From contig NZ_AJYD02000011.1 in NCBI RefSeq assembly GCF_000286835.2, forward strand, positions 74,784 through 138,783: DNA of 64,000 nt. Direction: 5' to 3'. Shown piece after piece: positions 1-10,160 of the stretch. Both the position numbers and the translations under genes were made by a program. The notes below the pieces were generated by a model. That model was not told the DNA's origin, searched no databases, and saw nothing but the letters and a program-made list of their open reading frames with translations. Source of the DNA: Enterovibrio norvegicus FF-33 (GTDB lineage Bacteria > Pseudomonadota > Gammaproteobacteria > Enterobacterales > Vibrionaceae). Each line of letters starts with the position of its first letter. The first letter of the stretch is position 1.

Positions 1-539
1 GAGCCCAAATCAGGCTGAATCAGTAAGAGGCCGGCAATGATCACCAGCACTGCCAGTGGCTTCAAAAAGCCCATCACACTCTCTCTCACCTCGCCATGGC
101 GACGTACCAGGTAACCTGCCATAAACAGGAACAGTGACAGTTTCGCCACTTCTGCGGGTTGTAAGTTGATCACACCCAATGGCAACCAACGCACTGCGCC
201 GTTAACAGAGCGGCCAACAACTAATACCGCGACGAGCAATACCAGTGAGATAAACAGCATTGGCACGCTGAATTGTTGCCAGCGAGTAAGCGGAATTTGC
301 AAGGCGATCGCGGCAATGGCCAACGCACCGACTAAATAAATCCCTTGTCGCATAGCAAAGTAGAACGGCTGATCAACCAGACGTGTTGAAACTGGGATAG
401 AGGCAGACGAGACCATGATCAGGCCCACCATCATTAAACCAAACGAGAGCCAAACGATATATCTGTCGTACAAAGCAGTGGGCGATGGTCGCGATAACCA
501 GCGCAAGACATGCATGTCTTCCCACTTCATGCTCGTCAT
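1..539 (-). CDS. ftsW: FtsW, septal peptidoglycan glycosyltransferase (5' part, cut by window edge)
   Basis: Translating the minus strand from the ATG at 539 gives an open frame running off the left edge. It begins [17 protein letters not shown], then LYDRYIVW, a hydrophobic segment with [12 protein letters not shown], and a second one after RQGIYLVGA. This is the N-terminal layout of FtsW, the SEDS-family glycosyltransferase that polymerises lipid II at the septum together with FtsI. The start codon overlaps the murD stop (ATGA), as is usual in the dcw cluster. About 179 codons are visible. The catalytic loops lie outside the window. Identity rests on the N-terminal pattern and on its place after murD; the related RodA is excluded mainly by context. 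Confidence 0.93.
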   Translation of the reverse strand, partial: MTSMKWEDMHVLRWLSRPSPTALYDRYIVWLSFGLMMVGLIMVSSASIPVSTRLVDQPFYFAMRQGIYLVGALAIAAIALQIPLTRWQQFSVPMLFISLVLLVAVLVVGRSVNGAVRWLPLGVINLQPAEVAKLSLFLFMAGYLVRRHGEVRESVMGFLKPLAVLVIIAGLLLIQPDLG

Positions 540-1879
540 TCGGAAGCCGTCTCCAAGGCGCTATGTGCAGTAATAGCTTGTGCATAGGCCGCGAACGTCT
601 CTCCGCGCACCATAAAATTAGTAAATTGATCGAAGCTAGCACACGCTGGCGATAGCAATACCATGTCTCCTGACTTCGCGGTTTGTGCGGCAATATCCAT
701 GGCTTGCTGCATGGTGTCGACGACAACAGGTGTCTCGACCAACCCTGCAAATGCTTGTCCATCGCGGCCATAGCAATACAAGGTGACATCAAGCGCTGCT
801 AGTACAGGTTGTAGTGATGAAAACTCTGCCCCTTTTCCATCGCCGCCAACAAGAAGATGCAACTTACCTGGCAATTGCAGCCCATCTAATGCCGCTAGCG
901 TGCTGGCTGGATTGGTAGCCTTTGAATCGTTGACCCACAAAATGCCGTTATGTTCCAACACTTGCTGACAACGGTGAGGCAAGCCACAGTATTCACGCAT
1001 CGCCTGACATTGTGCGTCTCGCGCAATGCCAACAGAATCTGCCAACGCCATCGCAGCAAGGCAATTGGCAACGTTATGGCGCCCCACTAAGGCAATGTCA
1101 GACACTGCCATCACTGGTTCACCTTTTGCGGTCAACCACTCGTTACCCTCTTTCAAGGTGAGTGTGTAATCCCCTTGCGAGAAACCAAAACTTTCAGAGT
1201 ATTTATCTTCAGGTGCTTTGGTTTGCAGATCGTCTTGATTCCACAGTGCCAGTTGGGTTTGATCAAAAATGCGCAGCTTGGCCTGTCGGTAATCTTCCAT
1301 GCCGTCATAGCGATCCATATGATCTTCTGACAGGTTCAAAAACACGGCAGAAGCCATATCTAACGACGACGTGGTTTCTAACTGGAAGCTTGATAATTCG
1401 AGTACGTAAAGCGCGTGGTCATATGCCAGCATATCGAGCGCAGCAAAACCGATGTTGCCACCCACACCGACGTTAACACCCGCGGCCTTGGCCATTTCAC
1501 CCAAAAGACTCGTGACCGTGCTTTTTCCGTTTGACCCGGTAATACCGATCACTGGTGCGGCAACATCACGAGCAAACAGCTCAATATCACCAACAATCTC
1601 GATGCCTTTTTCTGCCGCTGCTTTGAGCTCGGGAGTTGCCAATGCAATACCTGGGCTGGCGACGATCAGATCAGCATTGAGTAGCCAATCCATGTTCCAG
1701 CCGCCCGCATGAAGCGCCACGTTTTGCGGCAACTTGTCTGCGCCTGGAGCCGCATCTCGCGTATCAATCACACTGATCATCGCGCCATCATTTTTAGCGA
1801 CAAGATGATTCACAACAGAGAGCCCGGTCATACCAAGCCCTATCACCACAATGTGCTTGTTCGCGGCGTCTGTCTTCAT
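536..1879 (-). CDS. murD: UDP-N-acetylmuramoyl-L-alanine--D-glutamate ligase
   Basis: This cytoplasmic Mur ligase adds D-glutamate to UDP-MurNAc-L-Ala, using ATP. The 447-residue length is normal for the family. An N-terminal nucleotide-binding-like segment ([12 protein letters not shown], about residues 9-21) is followed by the Mur-ligase P-loop GSNGKST at about 115-121 and the conserved NDSKATNP segment near residue 320. The ATG at 1879 directly follows the mraY stop, and the murD stop overlaps the ftsW start, so the genes are probably translationally coupled within the dcw transcript. Nothing unusual is seen. Confidence 0.98.
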   Translation of the reverse strand: MKTDAANKHIVVIGLGMTGLSVVNHLVAKNDGAMISVIDTRDAAPGADKLPQNVALHAGGWNMDWLLNADLIVASPGIALATPELKAAAEKGIEIVGDIELFARDVAAPVIGITGSNGKSTVTSLLGEMAKAAGVNVGVGGNIGFAALDMLAYDHALYVLELSSFQLETTSSLDMASAVFLNLSEDHMDRYDGMEDYRQAKLRIFDQTQLALWNQDDLQTKAPEDKYSESFGFSQGDYTLTLKEGNEWLTAKGEPVMAVSDIALVGRHNVANCLAAMALADSVGIARDAQCQAMREYCGLPHRCQQVLEHNGILWVNDSKATNPASTLAALDGLQLPGKLHLLVGGDGKGAEFSSLQPVLAALDVTLYCYGRDGQAFAGLVETPVVVDTMQQAMDIAAQTAKSGDMVLLSPACASFDQFTNFMVRGETFAAYAQAITAHSALETASE

Positions 1880-2962
1880 TTAACGCACCTTCAAGGTTGC
1901 AAGGCCGATGAGTACCAGCATCAAGGTAATGATCCAAAAACGGACAATCACACGCGGTTCAGGCCAGCCTTTCAGCTCGTAGTGATGGTGGATAGGTGCC
2001 ATGCGGAAAATACGCTGTCCGCGCAGTTTGTAAGAACCGACCTGCAAAATCACAGACAAGGTCTCCATAACAAACACACCGCCCATGATCACCAGCAAGA
2101 ATTCTTGACGCACCAATACAGCAATCGTGCCTAATGCACCACCCAACGCCAATGAGCCGACATCGCCCATAAAGACTTGTGCTGGGTAAGTGTTGAACCA
2201 TAAAAAGCCAAGACCCGCCCCGACAATGGCGGCACACACCACCACCAGCTCGCCCGCGTCTTTGATATAAGGAATATGCAGATATTCGGCAAAGTTGACG
2301 TTGCCCGTTGCCCAAGCAATGAATGCGAAACCACTTGCTACCATGACGGTCGGCATGATGGCCAAGCCATCAAGACCATCCGTGAGGTTAACGGCGTTAC
2401 TGGTACCAACAATCACGAAGTAAGTGAACACGACATAGAACAAGCCAAGCTGAGGCATGATGTCTTTGAAGAAAGGCACCACCAACTGCGTAGCGGCAGT
2501 ATCTTTACCATGGGCATACAGCGCGAAAGCGACAATCAGCGCAATGGCGGATTGCCAAAAGTACTTCCAACGCGCAATAAGTCCGTCAGTGTTCTTGCGC
2601 ACCACTTTACGGTAATCATCCACAAAGCCGATAGCACCGTAACCCAAGGTCACAAACAGCACGGCCCACACATACGGATTGGATAAATCGGCCCAAAGCA
2701 GCACAGTCACGGTAATGGCAGTTAAGATCATTAACCCACCCATCGTTGGTGTGCCACGTTTACTGAAGTGAGATTCAGGGCCTTCGTTACGAACAACCTG
2801 ACCGATTTGCAGCATCTGCAAACGGGCAATCAAGCGCGGCCCCATCCAAAGTGACATCACTAAGGCGGTTAACACGCTTAAGATGGCGCGAAACGTCAGG
2901 TAATCAAACAGTCGGAAAAACGGTATGTGCTGGGCAAGAATGTCCGATAGCCAATCTAGCAT
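1880..2962 (-). CDS. mraY: Phospho-N-acetylmuramoyl-pentapeptide-transferase
   Basis: MraY is the inner-membrane enzyme that transfers phospho-MurNAc-pentapeptide from UDP to undecaprenyl phosphate, making lipid I. The 360-residue, mostly hydrophobic protein carries the family signatures in order: FVDDYRK (about 113-119), [12 protein letters not shown] (about 189-200), the [12 protein letters not shown] segment (about 264-275) and the HHH cluster (about 325-327). Its start overlaps the end of murF by 7 bp and its stop abuts murD. Length and motifs match the family throughout. Confidence 0.98.
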   Translation of the reverse strand: MLDWLSDILAQHIPFFRLFDYLTFRAILSVLTALVMSLWMGPRLIARLQMLQIGQVVRNEGPESHFSKRGTPTMGGLMILTAITVTVLLWADLSNPYVWAVLFVTLGYGAIGFVDDYRKVVRKNTDGLIARWKYFWQSAIALIVAFALYAHGKDTAATQLVVPFFKDIMPQLGLFYVVFTYFVIVGTSNAVNLTDGLDGLAIMPTVMVASGFAFIAWATGNVNFAEYLHIPYIKDAGELVVVCAAIVGAGLGFLWFNTYPAQVFMGDVGSLALGGALGTIAVLVRQEFLLVIMGGVFVMETLSVILQVGSYKLRGQRIFRMAPIHHHYELKGWPEPRVIVRFWIITLMLVLIGLATLKVR

Positions 2963-4317
2963 GACGCTGTCTCCTCGATAGCTGCGACGACTTCTGACAT
3001 TTTCATTCCGTTGGCCCCTTTGACCAAAACAGATACTTCACGTTTTGTTTTCATGAGTTCTACTACATGCGCTATCAGTGCGCTTTTATTATCAAAATGC
3101 TGTCCACCACAACGCTCGCTAATCGCGGCGCTGGCGGGTCCATATGTGAGTAAGGTTTGAATCGACGCCTGACTGAGATGCTCTGCCACTTCCTGATGCA
3201 CAGCATCAGAGTGCTCTCCCATCTCACCCATATCTGCCAAGACGATCACCTTGTCGCCGTCAAAACCATCCAGTAAATCAACGGCGGCTTTCATCGCAGC
3301 AAGGCTTGCGTTGTAGCTATCGTCAATGAGACGAAGTCCAGGGCGCGGGAAGCTTATCGCGCCACGTCCCTTCACAGGCGACACAGATGCGAGACCGCGC
3401 GCCACATCGTCCATGGTAATGCCATCAACATTCAGCGCTGTCATTGCCGCCAAGACCGCATTCGCGACATTATGCGCACCGGGCAAGTTAACAAATAGTG
3501 GAGAAACAACGCCTTGTGTGACTAAATCAAACTGATAACAACCGTTTTCAGCTTGTTGAATATTCTCTGCGCGATAGTCAGCATCTTTACCCGCCACTGT
3601 CATGGTAAGTACTTGCTTACTTTTCAGCACGGCGTCCCAAGAATGCCCACCACAACTATCAAGGTTCACGATAGCAAGAGCGCCATCGGCCAATCCTTCA
3701 AAGATTTCGCCTTTGGCTTGTGCCACGCCTTCCAACGAGCCAAACCCTTCAAGGTGAGCTGCCGCAAGGTTAGTCACCATGGCAATATCTGGTTGTGCCA
3801 GTTGCGTGGTGTAGGCAATTTCACCGATATGATTTGCCCCTAATTCCATGACAGCAAAATCGTCGGAAGGTGTTAAACGAAGCAAGGTTAATGGCACGCC
3901 GATATCATTGTTAAAATTGCCCGCGGTATACAGGGTTTGCCCCTTTTGCGGCAAAATAGCCGCCAGCATTTCTTTGACCGTGGTTTTGCCACAGCTGCCT
4001 GTCAGTGCGATCGTTTTCACATCACATTGAGCTTTTACCCATGCACCGAGCTGACCTAAAGCCAACTTGGTGTCATTCACAACCAGCTGTGGCAACTCTG
4101 ACGCAACAGGCGTGGAAACCAACAGTGCTGAGGCACCATTAGCTTCTGCAGTATCAACAAAATCGTGTGCATCGAAACGCTCACCGACCAGCGCCACAAA
4201 AAGTGCGCCTTGACCCAGTGTGCGCGTGTCGGTTGATACGGCATTGATGACGACGTCTTCACCTTTTAGGTCAGCCTGTAAAACAGACTGCAATGTCTGA
4301 AGTGAAACCGGGATCAT
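2956..4317 (-). CDS. murF: UDP-N-acetylmuramoyl-tripeptide--D-alanyl-D-alanine ligase
   Basis: MurF adds D-Ala-D-Ala to UDP-MurNAc-tripeptide, completing the soluble pentapeptide precursor in the cytoplasm. The 453-residue protein has the N-terminal uridine-binding domain, the P-loop GSCGKTT at about 107-113, the middle-domain segment [11 protein letters not shown], and the C-terminal ligase domain with DDSYNA. The start overlaps the murE stop by 4 bp (ATGA type), and the end overlaps mraY. It is an ordinary member of the cluster. Confidence 0.98.
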   Translation of the reverse strand: MIPVSLQTLQSVLQADLKGEDVVINAVSTDTRTLGQGALFVALVGERFDAHDFVDTAEANGASALLVSTPVASELPQLVVNDTKLALGQLGAWVKAQCDVKTIALTGSCGKTTVKEMLAAILPQKGQTLYTAGNFNNDIGVPLTLLRLTPSDDFAVMELGANHIGEIAYTTQLAQPDIAMVTNLAAAHLEGFGSLEGVAQAKGEIFEGLADGALAIVNLDSCGGHSWDAVLKSKQVLTMTVAGKDADYRAENIQQAENGCYQFDLVTQGVVSPLFVNLPGAHNVANAVLAAMTALNVDGITMDDVARGLASVSPVKGRGAISFPRPGLRLIDDSYNASLAAMKAAVDLLDGFDGDKVIVLADMGEMGEHSDAVHQEVAEHLSQASIQTLLTYGPASAAISERCGGQHFDNKSALIAHVVELMKTKREVSVLVKGANGMKMSEVVAAIEETASC

Positions 4318-5801
4318 CCCTTTACCTCCAAAAGATCGCGAACCGTTTCACGATCAGAATAATGAACCGTTCCTGATGCCAAGACTTGATAGTCTTCATG
4401 GCCTTTTCCTGCCACTAATATCACATCATCTTTTGATGCATTTTCAAAGGCATAACGGCAAGCTTCTGCGCGATCATGGAGGATAACAGCTTTCTCTGGC
4501 GAGACCATGCCCCTGAGCATGTCTGCCACGATGATTTCTGGAGATTCTGATCGCGGGTTATCGTCAGTTAAAATAGCGACATCGGCGAGACGTTCTGCAA
4601 TTTCTGCCATCATAGGGCGCTTGCCCGTGTCTCTGTCTCCACCGCAACCGAATAAGCACCACAGCTTTCCTTCACAATGGCGACGTAATGCATGAAGCGC
4701 TTTTTCAAGCGCATCGGGCGTGTGAGCATAATCAACCACTAACATAGGTTTGTCAGCGTGGTGAAAAACTTCCATACGGCCGATAACGGCTTGAAGTTGT
4801 GGGGCGACATCCAGAAGCGCGGCTTTGTCATACCCCAAACCGAGCAATGTTGCCAAGCTAAGCAACAGGTTCATCACGTTGAATTCACCAACCAGTGGTG
4901 CTGTAAATTCCCCTTCTCCCCACGATGAAGAGAATGCAATAGATACACCGCTGGTCGCATAGCTCACGGAGGTCAACCAAAGCTTGCGTCCTTGGTGAGT
5001 GTTCACTGCGGCTTCGGACATGGACACCGCAATCGCTTCTGGCATATTTGCCACCCAGCTCGCCCCCACAACATCATCGGCGTTGATAACGGATACTGGC
5101 GTCCCATAGTGGGTAAACAAACGTAACTTGGCTTCGGCATACGCTTCCATGGTGCCGTGGTAATCAAGGTGATCACGACTTAAATTAGTAAAAATCGCCG
5201 CGTCAAAGGAAACCGCTTTCACCCGATCTTGTACTAAACCATGAGAAGACACTTCCATGGCGACATGCGTCGCGCCTTGTTGCTTGAATTGCGCCAGCTG
5301 GTGCTGAATATCTAGCGCACTACCCGTGGTGTTTAACGCGGGCTCAAGTGATGCCAGAAAGCCATTACCCGTGGTTCCCATGACGGCAGCTTTACTGCCA
5401 AGTAAATCAATCCACTGCGCGATAAGCTGACTAATTGTCGTTTTACCGTTCGTTCCCGTGATACCAATATTCGTCAGACCATGACTAGGCGCTTGATAAA
5501 AACGCGCGGCGATATCGGAAAGCGTCGATTTCATGTGCGGAAATGCCACGACAGGCACATGACCGTTTAGCGTAATGCCAAACTGACCGCTGGTATCGCC
5601 ATCATCTGCAATCACTGCAACGGCACCCGCTGCAATCGCGTTAGGAATATACTGACGTGCATCTAGGCTGTGGCCTTGAACAGCCACAAACACATCACCA
5701 GGTTGGATCTGGCGGTTATCCAGTTTCAAGCCGGTTATCTCAATGTCTGGCACAACATCAAACCACGGTGCCAAAAGTTCTTTAAAGCTGGTAATAGACA
5801 T
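4314..5801 (-). CDS. murE: UDP-N-acetylmuramoyl-L-alanyl-D-glutamate--2,6-diaminopimelate ligase
   Basis: MurE adds the third stem-peptide residue. The 495-residue protein has the ATP-binding GTNGKTT at about 116-122 and a DDNPR motif at about 405-410. In this family DDNPR marks enzymes using meso-diaminopimelate rather than lysine, as expected for a Gram-negative. The start ATG at 5801 overlaps the last base of ftsI and the stop overlaps murF, giving tight coupling in the operon. Confidence 0.98.
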   Translation of the reverse strand: MSITSFKELLAPWFDVVPDIEITGLKLDNRQIQPGDVFVAVQGHSLDARQYIPNAIAAGAVAVIADDGDTSGQFGITLNGHVPVVAFPHMKSTLSDIAARFYQAPSHGLTNIGITGTNGKTTISQLIAQWIDLLGSKAAVMGTTGNGFLASLEPALNTTGSALDIQHQLAQFKQQGATHVAMEVSSHGLVQDRVKAVSFDAAIFTNLSRDHLDYHGTMEAYAEAKLRLFTHYGTPVSVINADDVVGASWVANMPEAIAVSMSEAAVNTHQGRKLWLTSVSYATSGVSIAFSSSWGEGEFTAPLVGEFNVMNLLLSLATLLGLGYDKAALLDVAPQLQAVIGRMEVFHHADKPMLVVDYAHTPDALEKALHALRRHCEGKLWCLFGCGGDRDTGKRPMMAEIAERLADVAILTDDNPRSESPEIIVADMLRGMVSPEKAVILHDRAEACRYAFENASKDDVILVAGKGHEDYQVLASGTVHYSDRETVRDLLEVKG

Positions 5802-7552
5802 CAGTTTTGCTTGTCCGTTTTAGCAATATGTAACGAGGGTTGCTGAGCGTCCGGCGCAATGTTCAATATCTGCAGTGCGCTCTTCATTACGTCTGAAAAC
5901 ACAGGGGCCGCAACCTGACCACCGTAATATTTATCGCCTTGTGGTTCATTGATGACCACGACTAAGGCAATGCGGGGATCGCTGATTGGAGCAATCCCTG
6001 CGGTATATCCGATATATTCGTCGCCGTAGCCACCAGCAATCGCAACTTTGGCCGTACCCGTTTTGGCACCAACACGATACCCATTAACCGCCGCGCGTCG
6101 CGCACTGCCGCCCTCTTGAGTCACCGACTCAAGCATATCAATGACCTTACGTGTGTTTTCCCGAGACGCGACTTGTTTACCGGGCACCACCGCTTCGGTT
6201 TTTAGAATCGATAATGGGCGATTAACACCTAAGCTACCAAGGACTGCATAAGCGCGTGCCAACTGAGCGGGCGTGATTGATAAGCCATAGCCAAATGACA
6301 AGGTGGCTCGCTCGAAATCAGACCAGCGACGGCGATTTGGAAATAGACCATAGGATTCACCCACAAGGTTGACCCCAGTGGCATCACCCATGCCAAAGCT
6401 GCTGTAAATGCCCAATAAGGCTTCAACCGGCATAGAAAGGGATAATTTACTGACGCCGATATTACTGGATTTTTTCAGTATCTTACGAAGGTCGGCTTTG
6501 CCCGCTTTTGACACGTCACGCACTCGGGCTCCGCCAATGGACATGACGCCATTGCCGGTATCGATAATGGTGCTCTCATCAGCCACACCATTTTCAAGGG
6601 CAGCTAATACCACCAGCGGTTTAATGGTTGAACCGGGTTCAAAAACATCCGTAATCGCACGGTTACGCATTTTGAAGCTTTTTAGGTCAGCGCGATTGTT
6701 GGGGTTGTATGATGGCGCATTGACCATCGCCAACACTTCTCCCGTTCGCACATCAACCATGACCAATGACCCTGATGTGGCTCGATAGTCAGCAACCGCT
6801 TGTTTTATTGCGCGATAAGAAATGGCTTGGAGACGTTGGTCGATACTCAACTGTAACGGCTTGCCTTCTTCTTTGGCTTCCAGTGAAATATTTTCAACCA
6901 CGCGACCGTATCTGTCTTTGCGCACAGTTCGGCGCCCAGGCTCACCACTTAGCCAACCGTCATAACCTCGCTCAATACCTTCAAGACCGCGCCCATCGAT
7001 ACCCGTTACACCGACCAAATGGGCACTCACCTCTCCCGCAGGATAAAAGCGACGGGATTCATCATTCATACCGATGCCCGGCAATTTGAGTGCGGCAATG
7101 TAATTTGCCATGGCTGGGCCAACCTGACGCTGGAGATAGATAAATCGTTTTTTGCGGTTTTTCTCGATGCGATCCAGCATCTTTTGACGATCAAGCCCCA
7201 GTACATCAGCAAGCGCAAACCAACGGTCTTTTTCAACTAGCCCACCATTTTTAAACACAGTAACAGGGTCAACATACACCGCTTCGACAGGCACACTCAC
7301 CGCAAGTGACTCGTCGTTTCTGTCAGTGATCATACCGCGAGCAGAAGGGAGGGCTTTGACGCGAACTGAACGCAAATCGCCTTCATAACGAAGGCGATCG
7401 GGTTCAATAACTTGAATGTAAGCAGCGCGGGCAATGAGCGCGAATAAGGCAAGAGAAATACAGACGCAAACCGTAACGAAACGCCACTTAATCAGCGTAG
7501 GCGCTTGCTTCTTAGCGCGTTGGTTGCCTGGTTTGCTCTTTCCCTTAAACAC
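5801..7552 (-). CDS. ftsI: Penicillin-binding protein 3, septal peptidoglycan transpeptidase FtsI
   Basis: FtsI is the class B penicillin-binding protein that cross-links septal peptidoglycan. The 583-residue protein has a basic cytoplasmic tail, one membrane span at about 24-45, a non-catalytic pedestal domain, then the transpeptidase domain. Its three active-site motifs are STIK (about 308-311, acylated serine), SSN (about 362-364) and KTGT (about 497-500). It follows ftsL with a 1-base overlap. Length is close to the roughly 588 residues of the E. coli protein, and no truncation is seen. Confidence 0.98.
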   Translation of the reverse strand: MFKGKSKPGNQRAKKQAPTLIKWRFVTVCVCISLALFALIARAAYIQVIEPDRLRYEGDLRSVRVKALPSARGMITDRNDESLAVSVPVEAVYVDPVTVFKNGGLVEKDRWFALADVLGLDRQKMLDRIEKNRKKRFIYLQRQVGPAMANYIAALKLPGIGMNDESRRFYPAGEVSAHLVGVTGIDGRGLEGIERGYDGWLSGEPGRRTVRKDRYGRVVENISLEAKEEGKPLQLSIDQRLQAISYRAIKQAVADYRATSGSLVMVDVRTGEVLAMVNAPSYNPNNRADLKSFKMRNRAITDVFEPGSTIKPLVVLAALENGVADESTIIDTGNGVMSIGGARVRDVSKAGKADLRKILKKSSNIGVSKLSLSMPVEALLGIYSSFGMGDATGVNLVGESYGLFPNRRRWSDFERATLSFGYGLSITPAQLARAYAVLGSLGVNRPLSILKTEAVVPGKQVASRENTRKVIDMLESVTQEGGSARRAAVNGYRVGAKTGTAKVAIAGGYGDEYIGYTAGIAPISDPRIALVVVINEPQGDKYYGGQVAAPVFSDVMKSALQILNIAPDAQQPSLHIAKTDKQN

Positions 7553-7863
7553 TATTGGCTCACTATGATTTCACGTCGACTATCAGGACGGATCATGTCC
7601 TGATCATTGCGTGCCATCGACTCGACACGGCTGTGTTCAGATAATGCATGTTCTTCGAGGATTTGGTTTCGCCATTCAACCTCTAGCCTTTCTCGCTCCA
7701 TCAACAACTGATCTTGATGTGCAATGGCAGTCCGAGTTTGTTGAGTGACAAACACCACGGATAACGCAGAAATCAGCACCAGCAATAGCAACACCAAAGG
7801 CACCTTACCGACAGAGGTAAGATCCTGAAAAATTTGTCTGCTAAGTCCTGGTGCTCGTTCCAT
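7552..7863 (-). CDS. ftsL: Cell division protein FtsL
   Basis: This small bitopic division protein of 103 residues has a short cytoplasmic tail, one membrane span (VPLVLLLLVLISALSVVFV, about 19-37) and a periplasmic coiled-coil region rich in Glu/Gln/Arg. It fits FtsL, the partner of FtsB and FtsQ that activates FtsWI. FtsL sequences are poorly conserved, so the call rests on size, topology and the fixed position between rsmH and ftsI, each overlapping by one base. Confidence 0.93.
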   Translation of the reverse strand: MERAPGLSRQIFQDLTSVGKVPLVLLLLVLISALSVVFVTQQTRTAIAHQDQLLMERERLEVEWRNQILEEHALSEHSRVESMARNDQDMIRPDSRREIIVSQ

Positions 7864-8816
7864 TAGTCACCCAATTTTTCTGCAATTCGCAATACAGAAC
7901 TGCGAGAGCGTGTATTGTCTGACACTTCTCCGTCTGTTGGCTTTAAGGCCTTACCGACAGGTTTCATGCTCGCACTGCCCAAGGCTCGAATTTGCGCTTC
8001 CGTCAGAGGCAAGCCATGAGGTACTGATGGCCCTTTGCTTTGTTTTCGGATGAATTGCTTCACCAAGCGATCTTCCAACGAATGGAAGCTGATAACGGAT
8101 AAGCGCCCTTCTGGTGCAAGAACATTTAATGCACCTTGCAGAGCGGTTTCAATTTCATCCAACTCACTGTTGATATAGATGCGGATAGCTTGGAAGCTTC
8201 GCGTGGCTGGATGTTTTTTGCGGTCACGAGACGGCGCGACGTTAGCGATCAGTTTCGCCAGTTGCAATGTACGTGTCAGCGGCTCTTTTTCTTCGTCTTC
8301 GCGATGCTCAACAATGGCGCGAGCGATACGCTTTGCAAAACGCTCCTCACCAAACACTTTCAACACCCAAGCAATATCGTCTGCATCCGCTTCTTGAAGC
8401 CACTGTGCGGCTGAAACACCTGACGTTGGATCCATGCGCATGTCCAACGGGCCGTCACGCATAAAGCTGAAACCACGTTCAGCGTCATCGAGCTGCGGCG
8501 AGGACACACCAAGATCAAGCAGTACGCCATTGATCTGACCACTCAAACCAAGATCTTCAATATATTGTTGAATACCTGAAAAAGGACCTTGGATAATGTT
8601 AAAGCGAGGATCATCAATCTTGGCCGCTTCGGCGATAGCTTGTGGATCTCGATCAATACTGTAAAGGCGCGCATTCTCGCCCAAACGAGATAAAATCTCG
8701 CGAGTGTGTCCACCACGTCCAAATGTGCCGTCGACATAAATGCCGTCAGGCTTAAGGGCCAAACCCTCAATGGATTCGTGGAGAAGAACGGAAATGTGTG
8801 AAAATTGCTCTGACAT
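7863..8816 (-). CDS. rsmH: 16S rRNA (cytosine(1402)-N(4))-methyltransferase RsmH
   Basis: RsmH (formerly MraW) methylates N4 of C1402 in the 16S rRNA decoding centre using S-adenosylmethionine. The 317-residue protein starts with the family's [13 protein letters not shown] segment, followed by the SAM-binding region [14 protein letters not shown] and the [21 protein letters not shown] signature split over about residues 98-120. It is the second gene of the dcw operon, 12 bp after mraZ, and its stop overlaps the ftsL start. Confidence 0.98.
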   Translation of the reverse strand: MSEQFSHISVLLHESIEGLALKPDGIYVDGTFGRGGHTREILSRLGENARLYSIDRDPQAIAEAAKIDDPRFNIIQGPFSGIQQYIEDLGLSGQINGVLLDLGVSSPQLDDAERGFSFMRDGPLDMRMDPTSGVSAAQWLQEADADDIAWVLKVFGEERFAKRIARAIVEHREDEEKEPLTRTLQLAKLIANVAPSRDRKKHPATRSFQAIRIYINSELDEIETALQGALNVLAPEGRLSVISFHSLEDRLVKQFIRKQSKGPSVPHGLPLTEAQIRALGSASMKPVGKALKPTDGEVSDNTRSRSSVLRIAEKLGD

Positions 8817-8828
8817 AATCTTGGGTAC

Positions 8829-9287
8829 CTAAAGCGAGAAATTGCTGAGCCTGTCACTCAACGCTTCCGCTGATTCGGCTTGAATTTGAATATCTTGGTC
8901 AATCTGTTGTTGCCATTTATCGCTGTTCCACAACTCAAACTTATTGAGCTGCCCAACCAGCATGGCTTTTCCATCTAACCCCGCATAGTCACGAAGTGTA
9001 GGGGCAATCAGTATTCGACCCTGTCCGTCCATCTCGCACTCAAACGCATGCCCGAGCAACAAACGTTGCAATCGACGCTCTGCGGGATTGAGGCTGGATA
9101 GACGGGAAAGTTTGGCTTCAATCCGCTCCCATTCCGGTAACGGGTAAAGCAGCAGGCATGGTAACTGATGATCAATGGTGCACACAAACACGCCATCACA
9201 AAGCGCATCAAGATCTTCTCGATATCGCTTCGGCAATGCTACTCGACCTTTTACGTCGAGAGATATGGCGCTCACCCCTCTCAACAT
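8829..9287 (-). CDS. mraZ: Transcriptional regulator MraZ
   Basis: This is the first gene of the dcw cluster. The 152-residue protein carries two AbrB-like SpoVT repeats, each with the DxKGR/DGQGR-type core ([13 protein letters not shown] near residue 11, and [18 protein letters not shown] in the second half). MraZ is known to bind TGGGN repeats upstream of its own gene and repress the operon. Matching repeats lie 20-55 bp upstream here, so autoregulation is likely. Confidence 0.97.
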   Translation of the reverse strand: MLRGVSAISLDVKGRVALPKRYREDLDALCDGVFVCTIDHQLPCLLLYPLPEWERIEAKLSRLSSLNPAERRLQRLLLGHAFECEMDGQGRILIAPTLRDYAGLDGKAMLVGQLNKFELWNSDKWQQQIDQDIQIQAESAEALSDRLSNFSL

Positions 9288-9307
9288 GTCACTTAATTCC
9301 CTTTCTC

Positions 9308-9342
9308 ACCAGAATAACCCACTTTACTCCACAATTTCCCAC
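9308..9342 (-). promoter_or_regulatory. Probable MraZ operator, four phased repeats
   Basis: Read on the minus strand, upstream of mraZ, the pentamers GTGGG (9338-9342), GTGGA (9328-9332), GTGGG (9318-9322) and CTGGT (9308-9312) are spaced exactly 10 bp apart. The known MraZ target is TGGGN repeats separated by 5 bp, so the first three are good matches and the fourth is degenerate. They lie just downstream of the predicted -10 box, a placement suited to repression. Confidence 0.8.
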
Positions 9343-9347
9343 TTAGA

Positions 9348-9377
9348 AGTGTAAGTATCAGGCAAAAAGAAAGTCAA
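9348..9377 (-). promoter_or_regulatory. Predicted sigma-70 promoter of the dcw operon (Pmra)
   Basis: On the minus strand, TTGACT (9377-9372) and TACACT (9353-9348) are separated by 18 bp. This is the only good -35/-10 pair seen close to mraZ, and it sits directly upstream of the MraZ-type repeats, as in known mra promoters. The start would lie near 9341, leaving a leader of about 50 nt. Confidence 0.6.
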
Positions 9378-9430
9378 GCAACCCTGTAGGGCGACACGGA
9401 TCACGGTTTCGTGAACTACATTCTATTTCA

Positions 9431-9466
9431 ACAGCTTGCCATCCATTTCGATGGTGCTGTTTTTTT
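9431..9466 (+). terminator. Orphan plus-strand intrinsic terminator
   Basis: The plus strand has a stem formed by ACAGC (9431-9435) with GCTGT (9456-9460) and by CCATC (9439-9443) with GATGG (9450-9454), with a 6-nt loop, followed by a run of T at 9460-9466. No plus-strand gene precedes it. It lies between the dcw promoter and rnpB, both of which are transcribed on the other strand. The 329 bp between mraZ and rnpB otherwise hold only the mra control region and the rnpB terminator; a 61-codon plus-strand frame at 9411-9596 runs through this hairpin and is not credible. Confidence 0.5.
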
Positions 9467-9577
9467 AACCGCATATCATGCCGACGACAATATGGCTACT
9501 TTAGCAGTCGCTAAATCAAATTCTCCGGCATTTAAAGCTATTATTCCGATCAAGAAAATGGTTTTCCGATCTTTAAA

Positions 9578-9608
9578 ACTAAAGAAGGCGAGCTAATGCT
9601 CGCCTTCT
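9578..9608 (-). terminator. Intrinsic terminator of rnpB
   Basis: A perfect 11-bp stem AGAAGGCGAGC / GCTCGCCTTCT (9583-9593 with 9598-9608) with a 4-nt loop is followed on the minus strand by TTTAGTTTT. It sits about 10 bp past the predicted 3' end of RNase P RNA. Confidence 0.85.
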
Positions 9609-9617
9609 GGGGTATTA

Positions 9618-10013
<396 letters not shown>

Positions 10014-10022
10014 AGGCCGCGG

Positions 10023-10051
10023 ATTATATAGAAGTCTCTATAGCCGAGCAA
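10023..10051 (-). promoter_or_regulatory. Promoter of rnpB
   Basis: On the minus strand, a consensus TATAAT (10028-10023) lies 9 bp before the RNA start, with TTGCTC (10051-10046) 17 bp upstream. The -10 is perfect and the -35 is a partial match. This fits a strong constitutive promoter for a stable RNA. Confidence 0.75.
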
Positions 10052-10160
10052 CCTCAAGACGCGCTTATCCGCAAATTTAAAAGCCTCAGTAAGTACATTC
10101 ACCTATAAACGGCGTTTTAAACACCATTTACAGGTACAGGACTCGGTATAGCGCCTCTTA

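Noticed and set aside
373-792. A 139-codon minus-strand frame across the murD/ftsW junction
   Set aside because: It overlaps two certain genes in another frame; murD and ftsW account for the region.
9411-9596. A 61-codon plus-strand frame between the mra promoter and rnpB
   Set aside because: It reads through a strong plus-strand terminator and lacks a ribosome site or recognisable protein character.
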